A program made the translations under genes and the position numbers. The notes below the pieces were generated by a model. It ran no database searches, had not been told where the DNA came from, and saw only the letters and a list, made by a program, of their open reading frames with translations. This document shows positions 1 through 5,393 of a stretch of 10,195 bases of DNA, piece after piece (the stretch's first letter is position 1; every line of letters starts with the position of its first letter). The DNA is from Pseudomonadota bacterium (GTDB lineage: Bacteria > Pseudomonadota > Zetaproteobacteria > Mariprofundales > Mariprofundaceae): the NCBI GenBank assembly GCA_002401635.1, contig NVTQ01000024.1, positions 13,463 to 23,657 on the forward strand. Reading direction: 5' to 3'.

Positions 1-59
1 CCGCAATTTGCCAGTAAAAGTGCCATACATATAAATATCAATATGGATTTAATTTTCAT
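1..59 (-). CDS. N-terminus of a probable lipoprotein (partial)
   Basis: Only the first 19 codons and two bases lie in the window; the gene continues past its left edge. The translation, MKIKSILIFICMALLLANCG, has two lysines, a hydrophobic stretch and a cysteine at residue 19, which is the layout of a type II (lipoprotein) signal peptide. The sequence TAGGAGGG lies just upstream of the ATG, a near-perfect ribosome binding site, and supports both the gene and its start. The residue before the cysteine is Asn, whereas Gly, Ala or Ser is usual, so lipid attachment is likely but not certain. Nothing can be said about the mature protein. Confidence 0.65.
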   Translation of the reverse strand, partial: MKIKSILIFICMALLLANC

Positions 60-61
60 AT

Positions 62-69
62 TCCCTCCT
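62..69 (-). promoter_or_regulatory. Strong ribosome binding site of the partial lipoprotein gene
   Basis: On the minus strand AGGAGGG ends a few bases before the ATG at 59. It is the best Shine-Dalgarno match on this strand and is what decides that the short partial frame is a real gene. Confidence 0.7.
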
Positions 70-195
70 ATAGAAATAATTGAAGTTTGAGAATAGACTA
101 TAAAATAGTAACCGTCTAGTTAGGGAGAAGTTAAATAATGGTCGCTCACAAGGGCATTTAAGCATGGGTACTGGCTAGTTCATAGCAGGTCTTTG

Positions 196-648
196 TTAAT
201 GACCCTTTGTCTTTACGAAAGTACCTTTTAATGCGACTCCAGCAATGATATTGCCCGCTGCGCACTTGAATTTTTTGCGGCTAGAGGTCTCGATGCGATT
301 GTAATTGGATTTTATATTGATGATAGCATTGGCACCTAAATTTCTAGCTTTTCTCTGAAGTTGAAGCACTGCGGATAAAAAAGCCCGTTCACATGCTTGT
401 TGGTCTGATTTATTAAAGGCATTGGTTTTTTTGCTGGTTGAAAATTTTCCAAATGATTTTTGAATCCTTGGGTATTTCTGGTTGCCAAAATATAAATGAA
501 TATTGGGCTGTACTTTCTGTTTTGCTACAGGACTCGATAAGGCTGATTTTATTGAGAAATCATGCAGATCATTTCTTGCTTCAGCACTGTTGGTGCATAG
601 CATAAGTGTGGCTATAGATAAGACAGTAAATGTGAGGGCTTTATTCAT
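196..648 (-). CDS. Small exported protein of the 'excinuclease-like' proteobacterial family
   Basis: The 150-residue product starts with a signal peptide (residues 1-24, ending Ser-Ala-Glu-Ala), so the mature protein should be periplasmic. It matches, from memory, a family of about 150-residue exported proteins from Gammaproteobacteria often deposited as 'excinuclease ATPase subunit'. Shared hallmarks are LYFGNQKYP (52-60), SFGKFSTSKKTNAFNKSD (65-82), then an alanine-rich helix, ARNLGANAIINIKS (101-114) and a C-terminal CAAGNIIAGVALKG (129-142). It has no ATPase or DNA-repair motif. The LGANAIINIKS...GVALKG pattern recalls the YbjQ/DUF74 fold, but that is inference. Cys86 and Cys129 could form a disulfide outside the cytoplasm. 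GGAG sits about six bases before the ATG, and a good promoter lies upstream. The function is unknown. Confidence 0.8.
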   Translation of the reverse strand: MNKALTFTVLSIATLMLCTNSAEARNDLHDFSIKSALSSPVAKQKVQPNIHLYFGNQKYPRIQKSFGKFSTSKKTNAFNKSDQQACERAFLSAVLQLQRKARNLGANAIINIKSNYNRIETSSRKKFKCAAGNIIAGVALKGTFVKTKGH

Positions 649-743
649 GTTGGCTCCGTTATAAAGCTTTTATGATGAGAAAGTATTGCGGTCTTTTATA
701 TTAAGAAAGCGTAAGAAGGCTTGGTAATATAGGTGGTTATTCA

Positions 744-771
744 ATTATGTCTTAGTTCCTTTATATGTCAA
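744..771 (-). promoter_or_regulatory. Sigma70-type promoter for the small exported protein gene
   Basis: On the minus strand a consensus -35 TTGACA (766-771) is followed after 16 bases by CATAAT (744-749). Transcription would begin near 737, giving a leader of about 90 bases before the ATG at 648. The -35 box lies only three bases beyond the stop codon of the permease gene, so the two genes are probably separate transcription units. Confidence 0.55.
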
Positions 772-773
772 TG

Positions 774-1658
774 CTATGAGATAATGCCTGTCAAAAATAT
801 CCACAGTCCACAAAATATTTTAATGCGTGTTGCGCCAAGGCGAGCTGTCAGTTTTTGTCCTAGAATACCGCCTATCATGGCAGCAGGTGCTGCAAACATC
901 ACAATCCCCCATACTACGGAATTGATGCTGTAGATGAAGTAAGGTGCAGCAGCTAAAACAGTGATGGAAGAAATTGCCACAGCCATAAAAATTGAAATTT
1001 GTATAGGGTAGTTACGAAAAAACAATAGCATTAATAATACTTCTCCGACCCCGATTGAGATGATGGATGTGATAATGCCGCCACTTAAGCCAATGAGCGC
1101 GCACAGTAACATATCAAATAGTGAGCTTTGGCTTCTTGGGCTGACGCGGTTCAGCTTTAGATAACTAATGGCTAAAATAATAAGTCCAAAGCAGATAGAA
1201 AGTATTGAAAATATGTTATTGATTGAAAATGGTAGTTTATTACTTAGTACATATTCACCCACTAAAACACCTATGATAGATGCTACGCCCGCTGTCAAAA
1301 TGGTGGTTTTCATGAAGTGTTCATAGCGACGATAGATGGCAGGGCGTTTTTTAAAGCTTAAAAACCAAGCAATAGCACCCGTTGTCATACCGAAACATTG
1401 AATGACAATGCTGGTCGCAACGGCTTCTGTTTGAGAGATGCCCATGCTTGTAAATGCTGGAATAAATAAGATTCCACCGCCAGCACCTGTGGCATTGGCA
1501 ATGATGGCACCGCCAATACCAATGATGAAAAAGTGCCAATAATTTGCGCATTCTTGTAGCAGCCAAGTTAAGCCATAGAGGTGGAAAAATGTAGAGCCTG
1601 CTATAACAACATAAGTGCTGATTAGAAAAAGAAGAATATTGCGCTGTTGAATACTCAT
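774..1658 (-). CDS. TauE/SafE (TSUP) family membrane permease
   Basis: From the chosen start the product has 294 residues and about eight hydrophobic segments. Near the N-terminus is GIGGAIIANATGAGGGILFIPAF, the glycine-rich hairpin typical of TauE/SafE permeases, and a related glycine-rich stretch (GLSGGIITSIISIGVGEVLL) opens the second half, as expected for this internally duplicated family. Characterised members export sulfite, sulfoacetate or other organosulfur anions; the substrate here cannot be read from sequence. The frame is open 11 codons further up (ATG at 1691). I prefer the ATG at 1658 because AAGG lies seven bases before it, because it overlaps the preceding ORF as ATGA, and because the 1691 start has no ribosome binding site. 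Confidence 0.85.
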   Translation of the reverse strand: MSIQQRNILLFLISTYVVIAGSTFFHLYGLTWLLQECANYWHFFIIGIGGAIIANATGAGGGILFIPAFTSMGISQTEAVATSIVIQCFGMTTGAIAWFLSFKKRPAIYRRYEHFMKTTILTAGVASIIGVLVGEYVLSNKLPFSINNIFSILSICFGLIILAISYLKLNRVSPRSQSSLFDMLLCALIGLSGGIITSIISIGVGEVLLMLLFFRNYPIQISIFMAVAISSITVLAAAPYFIYSINSVVWGIVMFAAPAAMIGGILGQKLTARLGATRIKIFCGLWIFLTGIIS

Positions 1659-1909
1659 GTAAAGGCCTTGCGAATGCTGGTGTTTCCCCATGAATAACGG
1701 TTGCTAATCGGTTGTTTTTTAAACGCGTGTGATGCCAGTAGTAAGTGAGGGTAGGGCGCATCAGAGGTTGTGCATGTATTTCCAGTGTTTGTTTTGTTAA
1801 AAAAAATCATTGGGCAATCTGTTTTTTTGAGTAAATGTGTAATATGCGCCCCAATATAGCCAGCTCCGTCTGTGATGAGTGCTCGGTGTGGTTTTTCTTT
1901 GGGATTCAT
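1655..1909 (-). pseudogene. Remnant of a GalE-like NAD-dependent epimerase
   Basis: This 84-codon frame begins MNPKEKPHRALITDGAGYIG followed by AHITHLL. That is the first beta strand and GxxGxxG NAD-binding loop of UDP-glucose 4-epimerases (usual form ALVTGGAGYIGSHT). A family member has about 330 residues, so more than three quarters is missing. After residue 28 the match is lost. The tail from about residue 50 (DAPYP...AFKKQPISNRYS) loosely recalls the GalE C-terminal segment, which would mean a large internal deletion, but this is weak. The frame has AAGG just before its ATG and ends in an ATGA overlap with the permease start, so it may still be translated and couple to the permease. Confidence 0.55.
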
Positions 1910-1914
1910 AGGCC

Positions 1915-1941
1915 TTTAGATTGTTTAAAAAATGGTATAAT
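1915..1941 (+). promoter_or_regulatory. Extended -10 promoter for the acyltransferase gene
   Basis: A perfect TATAAT (1936-1941) is preceded by TGG, making the extended -10 form TGnTATAAT. A poor -35 (TTTAGA, 1915-1920) lies 15 bases upstream, which an extended -10 promoter can tolerate. The predicted transcript starts near 1948 and has a leader of about 130 bases. Confidence 0.55.
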
Positions 1942-1976
1942 GAGTTTTGATTAGCAACTGTCGAATATAAGCTATT

Positions 1977-1998
1977 ATTTTATTTATTCAAATAAAAT
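1977..1998 (+). promoter_or_regulatory. AT-only hairpin in the acyltransferase mRNA leader
   Basis: ATTTTATTT (1977-1985) and AAATAAAAT (1990-1998) form a perfect nine-pair stem around a four-base loop. It contains no G-C pair and no U-tract follows, so it is not a terminator. It lies between the predicted transcription start and the start codon and could be a weak leader structure or a protein-binding dyad. Confidence 0.3.
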
Positions 1999-2079
1999 GG
2001 ATAGTCATTTAGAGTGTTTCGCATTCAAATATGCAAATATGAGGGAGCTCATATATTTAAGGGGATGTTTGGGGAGTAT

Positions 2080-2862
2080 ATGAAGCGGGTTAATTTGATG
2101 TTTCGAATGGTATTAACAGGCTACGGGTTCATTCGTTTTGCGGTTCATGTTTTGTGGCTTAGTAAGTGGGTTATGCCTCGAATTATGAATTCAGATGATA
2201 AAACAACCATTGAGAAGCGCCAAGCGGCTCTTTGGCAAGCGCACAAACATGTGAATGCCTACCTGCAGGCATTAAGTAGCTTGGGGTTAATTTCGTTTAA
2301 ATTTATTGGTAAACCAGTTGAAGAGCCTGCTTTGGTTGTGGCTAACCACCCCAGCCTTATTGATTTTATTGTATTGCTAAAGGATTTCCCTAATTCCGTA
2401 TGTTTATTTAAAAAACAAACTAAAAAGAACCCCATATTAGCTGATTTTGTGAACGTTGCGGGTTATGTGGAGGGTATGGATGGTACAAGAGAAGCCAGTG
2501 AACGAATTATTTCTGATTGCTGTCAGCGCTTAGGAGAAGGGCATCATGTCGTTGTGTTTCCTGAAGGCACAAGATCTGCATCAAATATTTCTGTTGGACG
2601 ATTTCGGACAACAGTGTTCTATGCTGCAATGCAGGCAAAGGTGTTAATTCAACCTGTCAGCATTTATTGCTCTCCGCAATTTCTTGGAAAAGCACAATCT
2701 TGGAGAGATTTCGCACGCCAAAAAAACGTAATGGTGATTGAATATCTTGAACCTATAAATTTGCAAGAGCCCTCATATAAGGCACCAACGCCTCAGGCGA
2801 TTGCGGAGGAATCGAGGCAAAAGATACTGAGTAACCTTGCCTCGTTAGGTGAGCTTCATTGA
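2080..2862 (+). CDS. Lysophospholipid (1-acyl-glycerol-3-phosphate type) acyltransferase, PlsC family
   Basis: The protein, 260 residues from the chosen start, carries the two diagnostic PlsC/LPLAT blocks: NHPSLID (about 89-95), the catalytic NHx4D motif, and FPEGTRS (about 160-166), which binds the glycerol phosphate. A hydrophobic N-terminal segment suggests attachment to the inner membrane, where such enzymes move an acyl chain from acyl-ACP or acyl-CoA to a lysolipid. The wording VVANHPSLIDFIVLL and the absence of other domains resemble the stand-alone acyltransferases found with aryl-polyene and ornithine-lipid genes, but none of those genes is nearby, so the acceptor is unknown. The frame is open from a GTG at 2014 and an ATG at 2065. 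I chose ATG 2080 because GGGGAG precedes it by three bases; 2065 is also possible. Confidence 0.85.
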   Translation: MKRVNLMFRMVLTGYGFIRFAVHVLWLSKWVMPRIMNSDDKTTIEKRQAALWQAHKHVNAYLQALSSLGLISFKFIGKPVEEPALVVANHPSLIDFIVLLKDFPNSVCLFKKQTKKNPILADFVNVAGYVEGMDGTREASERIISDCCQRLGEGHHVVVFPEGTRSASNISVGRFRTTVFYAAMQAKVLIQPVSIYCSPQFLGKAQSWRDFARQKNVMVIEYLEPINLQEPSYKAPTPQAIAEESRQKILSNLASLGELH

Positions 2863-3088
2863 GTTGGTTTTTTTAGTGATATGACCTCTTACCCAGAATA
2901 GAAGCGCTTCGGAGGCTAGAAGTCATGTTTCTTGCCCCAAGTAAGGCAACGCTCACTGCTTTTTCAAGGAGTTGTTTCAATTTTCTCTATAGGCATTTAG
3001 AATTGGGCACAAGTCTGTATACTGAAGGCTTCTTGAAACCTCAGACCTTTGAGGAAAATGTAGTAATTTTAAAGTGTTGCGAATGTAT
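2863..3088. other. Intergenic region before the tRNA-Arg locus
   Basis: I see no gene here. The stretch holds a 12-base inverted copy of the tRNA anticodon-arm sequence (CGCTTCGGAGGC, 2905-2916, overlapping the palindrome GAAGCGCTTC at 2901-2910), an ATTGGGCACAA motif (3002-3012) that mirrors the TGTGCC repeats beyond the tRNAs, and a possible tRNA promoter. No convincing terminator follows the acyltransferase gene. Confidence 0.5.
2996..3023 (+). promoter_or_regulatory. Possible promoter of the tRNA-Arg region
   Basis: TATACT (3018-3023) is a good -10 box, preceded after 16 bases by TTTAGA (2996-3001), four of six matches to the -35 consensus. A small hairpin CCTCA-GACCTT-TGAGG follows at about 3039-3054. 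This is the best candidate start for a transcript covering the tRNA pseudogene and the intact tRNA. Confidence 0.3.
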
Positions 3089-3168
3089 GCACCCTTAGCT
3101 CAGCTGGATAGAGCATCGGCCTCCGAAGCGAGTGGTCATAGAAGGTTGCTTCATTTAGGCTTGCGCTC
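3089..3168 (+). pseudogene. Decayed tRNA-Arg copy
   Basis: The first 43 bases match the intact tRNA-Arg at 3182 with only two differences, both in the 5' strand of the anticodon stem. Here that strand is TCGGC while the 3' strand is still GCGAG, so the stem no longer pairs. Beyond this the T arm lacks the GTTCGA loop and the acceptor 3' strand AGGGTGC is reduced to AGGCTTGC, about two bases late, with no CCA. The stretch GTGGTCATAG still recalls a normal variable loop and T stem. It cannot fold as a working tRNA. It is either a decayed tandem duplicate or an attachment-site scar. Confidence 0.7.
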
Positions 3169-3181
3169 ACTTTTCAAATGC

Positions 3182-3258
3182 GCACCCTTAGCTCAGCTGG
3201 ATAGAGCATTCGCCTCCGAAGCGAAAGGCCGGTGGTTCGACTCCACTAGGGTGCACCA
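3182..3258 (+). tRNA. tRNA-Arg (anticodon CCG)
   Basis: The 77 bases fold into a full cloverleaf. The acceptor stem is GCACCCT/AGGGTGC, the D arm GCTC...GAGC, the anticodon stem TTCGC/GCGAA around loop CTCCGAA, the variable loop AGGCC, and the T arm GGTGG-TTCGACT-CCACT with one G-U pair. The discriminator base is A and CCA is encoded. The anticodon CCG reads the arginine codon CGG. It is the only intact RNA gene of the pair; a broken copy lies 14 bases upstream. Confidence 0.95.
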
Positions 3259-3579
3259 TTTTGACCTTTAGCTTTTTAGGCGCAAACACTTACATTTTCA
3301 CCTGTGCCCGAATTGTGCCCATTTTGTGCCTACAGAACTAACCTCTTACATTTAATATTCCTCCATACTGACCATTAGCCTAATAAATACTTTTTTGAAT
3401 GCGTGGATTCAACTTACAAGTGTAATGATATATACAGTTGTTGAATTGCATTGAAAACCTCTTCAACGCCAGTTTTTTTCTAAAAAATAATTTAGGTGTA
3501 ACTGTAAATTTAAACCTGAAAGAGTGCCTTTACAGTGATTTGAAATGTTGGACGATTATGATGTTTATGAACATTGTGA
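3259..3579. other. Region between tRNA-Arg and the MITE, without a recognised gene
   Basis: No supported coding region is visible. The notable content is three TGTGCC repeats at 3303-3330. The rest is AT-rich with oligo-A and oligo-T runs. A short open frame that crosses into the MITE has no ribosome binding site and no recognisable protein, so I do not call it. Its position 3' to a tRNA and the arm-like repeats suggest it is leftover DNA of an integrated element. Confidence 0.45.
3303..3330 (+). repeat. Three TGTGCC repeats at 11-bp period
   Basis: TGTGCC occurs at 3303-3308, 3314-3319 and 3325-3330, exactly one helical turn apart; the first two extend to TGTGCCC. The same motif, inverted, is at 3005-3011 (GGGCACA) on the other side of the tRNAs. 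Helically phased short repeats next to a tRNA resemble the arm-type binding sites of tyrosine integrases. No integrase gene is in the window, so the role is inference. Confidence 0.5.
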
Positions 3580-3726
3580 CTAGGGAAGCGCTGATTAACT
3601 CGGGATGGCAAGCTATGAATTCAAAATTGCTAAGACCAAGGCGAGAATTACAAGCAATAGCAACGTAGGAATTGGTGATGATGGACGCATGATTGCCATG
3701 CATTGAGTTGATCAGCGCTTCCCTAG
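3580..3726. mobile_element. MITE-like element with 18-bp inverted repeats and CTAG target duplication
   Basis: The 139-bp element (3584-3722) is bounded by inverted repeats: GGAAGCGCTGATTAACTC on the left (3584-3601) and its reverse complement with one change (T to C) on the right (3705-3722). Directly outside both ends is CTAG (3580-3583 and 3723-3726), a four-base target duplication. IS5-group elements are known to duplicate four-base YTAR targets such as CTAG, so an IS5-family transposase is the likely source of movement. The interior is too short for a transposase. The near-perfect ends and intact duplication suggest fairly recent insertion. Confidence 0.8.
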
Positions 3727-3742
3727 GTGGCTCTGTTTACAG

Positions 3743-3934
3743 TTAAATGATTCTGGCAATCATTGCGCCATTCGCAATTTGTATTGCCGCATTTATGACA
3801 CTCTGGGTTAGCAAAACAGACAGAGGATCCCGTAAATTTCTGAATAGAACGTATGATTTGCGTCTTGGATGCAGTGTGGAAATATTTTGAATGCCAAGCT
3901 TGTGGGCTTGCCTTAGGGCTTGTTGATGTGTCAT
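3743..3934 (-). CDS. Small hypothetical protein (63 aa)
   Basis: I do not recognise this protein. It is basic, with RRKSYVLFRNLRDP in the middle (about 24-37) and a mildly hydrophobic, alanine- and isoleucine-rich C-terminus (NAAIQIANGAMIARII) that could be an amphipathic helix. Support comes from AAAGGGG six bases before the ATG, a plausible promoter at 4026-4053 and a palindrome in the leader. Its stop lies 16 bases from the MITE, so the 3' end could have been altered by that insertion or an earlier one. It may be a fragment of a longer ancestral gene. Confidence 0.4.
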   Translation of the reverse strand: MTHQQALRQAHKLGIQNISTLHPRRKSYVLFRNLRDPLSVLLTQSVINAAIQIANGAMIARII

Positions 3935-3948
3935 AAATAACCCCTTTG

Positions 3949-3966
3949 AACTCTGTATGCAGAGTT
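3949..3966. promoter_or_regulatory. Perfect palindrome upstream of the small ORF
   Basis: AACTCTG-TATG-CAGAGTT is a seven-base-pair inverted repeat with a four-base spacer, 14 bases upstream of the small ORF start. It would be a leader hairpin just ahead of its ribosome binding site, or an operator. There is no U-tract, so a terminator is less likely. Confidence 0.4.
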
Positions 3967-4025
3967 TGTTAAGGTATGAGTCTTAATTGGCTACCTTTGC
4001 TGTAGCAGTCGCTTAAGTGGGTACA

Positions 4026-4053
4026 AATATAACGAGATTATTTTTAGAGCCAA
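4026..4053 (-). promoter_or_regulatory. Possible promoter of the small ORF
   Basis: On the minus strand TTGGCT (4048-4053) and TATATT (4026-4031) are spaced by 16 bases, in the gap just after the EAL-HDOD gene stop. The start would be near 4019, giving a leader of about 85 bases that includes the palindrome at 3949-3966. Confidence 0.4.
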
Positions 4054-4062
4054 ACGATCTGT

Positions 4063-5274
4063 TTAGCCGCCTTGGATAGCATTGATTTGTGCATCTGACC
4101 AAGCCAACGCTTCGGTATGTAAAGCCATCAGATCGGTGACTTTTAAGGCTCGGTATTGCTCGCCCCAACGCGCAACATCATCCCATGCGCCACTCTCCAA
4201 GGCGCGGACAACATTTAGTTTATAAGACATAGCCGCATCATCACGCAGTAGGGCATCTCTTACTGGGCTTGGTAGCGCCATGCCTTCAATAGCCTCTTGC
4301 ATAGGCTGATCGAGTAAAGCATCCAGAACAGAGAACATGCCCAGCAAGAAGTCATCACCTGTTTCTTCTTCGTGTAGGCCTTTGGCGATGGATTCCAATA
4401 GGTGCCCGCGATAAAGCGATGTGCGCATAAGCTCCAAGGGTTTGCCTTCTCCCAAGGAAGCCAGCGATAGTAAAGATAACCAACGTCGCGCATTATTTAA
4501 ACCAAGCAGCACGAGTGCCTGCTCGATAGATTCGATTTCGCGTTGCATACCAAAGGCGGCAGAATTGATATATTTCAATAGGCGGTATGAAAGGCTTACA
4601 TCTTGTTTGATGAGATCATTAATATCAGCCACGACATTGGCAGTTAATACTTGCTGCAAAGCACGTAAAATATTTATTTTGGATTCGGGCATGGTCTTGC
4701 CTTCTACAATTTCAGGTTTGCAAAAGAAGAAACCTTGAAAGTAGTTAAAACCTAAGCTTTGGGTTTTTTCATAATCAGCATACGTTTCCACCTTGGATGC
4801 GAGTAATTGCACATTAAATTTTCTTAGTGCCCTAACTTCCGCAGTCAAATCTTTGACATTGGATATATCGACTTTGACAACATCTGCCAATTCAATCAAT
4901 GGCTCCAAATGCGGTGCATAGGTGATGTTGTTTAATGTGAGTTCGTAGCCCTTTTCTTTCAGAGCTTTACAGGCCTTGATCATATCCGCATTGATGCTTG
5001 AAGGGTCGAGTATTTCGATGCCCACTTGTTCTGGTGGAAAAAGCTCGCTTAAATCACTTAAAACAAATGTTGGGGAGGCATTGATATGCACTTTTTTATC
5101 GCCAGATAATTTATCTAGACCCAAATCTATCAGTGCATCTACGAGTACCTTGGCAGTTTTATGATCGTCATTACGTAAGCTGGAGTCAGAGCCTTGTCTA
5201 AATAAGAGTTTATAGGAGCTTACGTTATAATTTCTATCAAAAATAGCTTGTCTGCCAATAAAAATATCTTGCAT
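4063..5274 (-). CDS. EAL-HDOD signalling protein with degenerate EAL domain (YuxH type)
   Basis: The 403-residue product has an N-terminal EAL-like domain (about 1-195) and a C-terminal HDOD domain (about 200-390, with QDVSLSYRLLKYINSAAFG and ALVLLGLNNARRWLSLL). This is the architecture of the YuxH family (COG3434). In active phosphodiesterases the EAL motif and the DDFGTG loop carry metal and c-di-GMP ligands. Here they read YKL (21-23) and LNNIT (114-118), so c-di-GMP hydrolysis is very unlikely, although KVDIS (134-138) and FQGFFFCKP (179-187) keep the fold. The family is thought to act as cytoplasmic binding or regulatory proteins in motility and stress signalling. AGAGGA precedes the ATG by about six bases. 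It lies 119 bases downstream of the phoH-like gene, past a long hairpin. Confidence 0.9.
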   Translation of the reverse strand: MQDIFIGRQAIFDRNYNVSSYKLLFRQGSDSSLRNDDHKTAKVLVDALIDLGLDKLSGDKKVHINASPTFVLSDLSELFPPEQVGIEILDPSSINADMIKACKALKEKGYELTLNNITYAPHLEPLIELADVVKVDISNVKDLTAEVRALRKFNVQLLASKVETYADYEKTQSLGFNYFQGFFFCKPEIVEGKTMPESKINILRALQQVLTANVVADINDLIKQDVSLSYRLLKYINSAAFGMQREIESIEQALVLLGLNNARRWLSLLSLASLGEGKPLELMRTSLYRGHLLESIAKGLHEEETGDDFLLGMFSVLDALLDQPMQEAIEGMALPSPVRDALLRDDAAMSYKLNVVRALESGAWDDVARWGEQYRALKVTDLMALHTEALAWSDAQINAIQGG

Positions 5275-5338
5275 GATTTATCCTCTGATACCCACTTGAA
5301 CTTAATAAATGGAGAAGCATGCAATTTTTATGCCATTC

Positions 5339-5384
5339 AATGCAGTTGTTTTGAATCAAAATAGTCTTTCAAAACAACTGCATT
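5339..5384. repeat. Perfect 16-bp inverted repeat between the PhoH-like and EAL-HDOD genes
   Basis: AATGCAGTTGTTTTGA (5339-5354) is exactly mirrored by TCAAAACAACTGCATT (5369-5384) around a 14-base loop. The loop holds a second TCAAAA (5356-5361), so TTTTGA can pair with either copy and two exclusive hairpins are possible. The structure begins nine bases after the phoH-like stop codon. Its position suits a 3' end or a processing hairpin, but the stem is AT-rich and no U-tract follows on the minus strand, so it is not a standard intrinsic terminator. Confidence 0.6.
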
Positions 5385-5393
5385 AGATTGACA

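Noticed and set aside
1351..1761. Open frame of 136 codons overlapping the permease on the same strand
   Set aside because: Its composition (many His, Cys and Trp) is that of an out-of-frame shadow of the TauE/SafE gene.
3074..3271. Open frame of 65 codons running through both tRNA-Arg copies
   Set aside because: It is an accident of reading through tRNA sequence; the repeated peptide APLAQLDRA is the well-known translation of tRNA 5' halves.
3303..3330. Short CRISPR-like array
   Set aside because: The units are only 6-7 bases with 5-base gaps; CRISPR repeats are more than 20 bases with longer spacers, and no cas gene is present.
3438..3668. Open frame of 76 codons before and into the MITE
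   Set aside because: It crosses the MITE boundary, has no ribosome binding site and shows no recognisable protein feature.
3499..3745. TAACTGTAAA and its reverse complement TTTACAGTTA flanking the MITE
   Set aside because: Ten AT-rich bases about 230 bases apart are easily found by chance, and neither lies at the MITE border.
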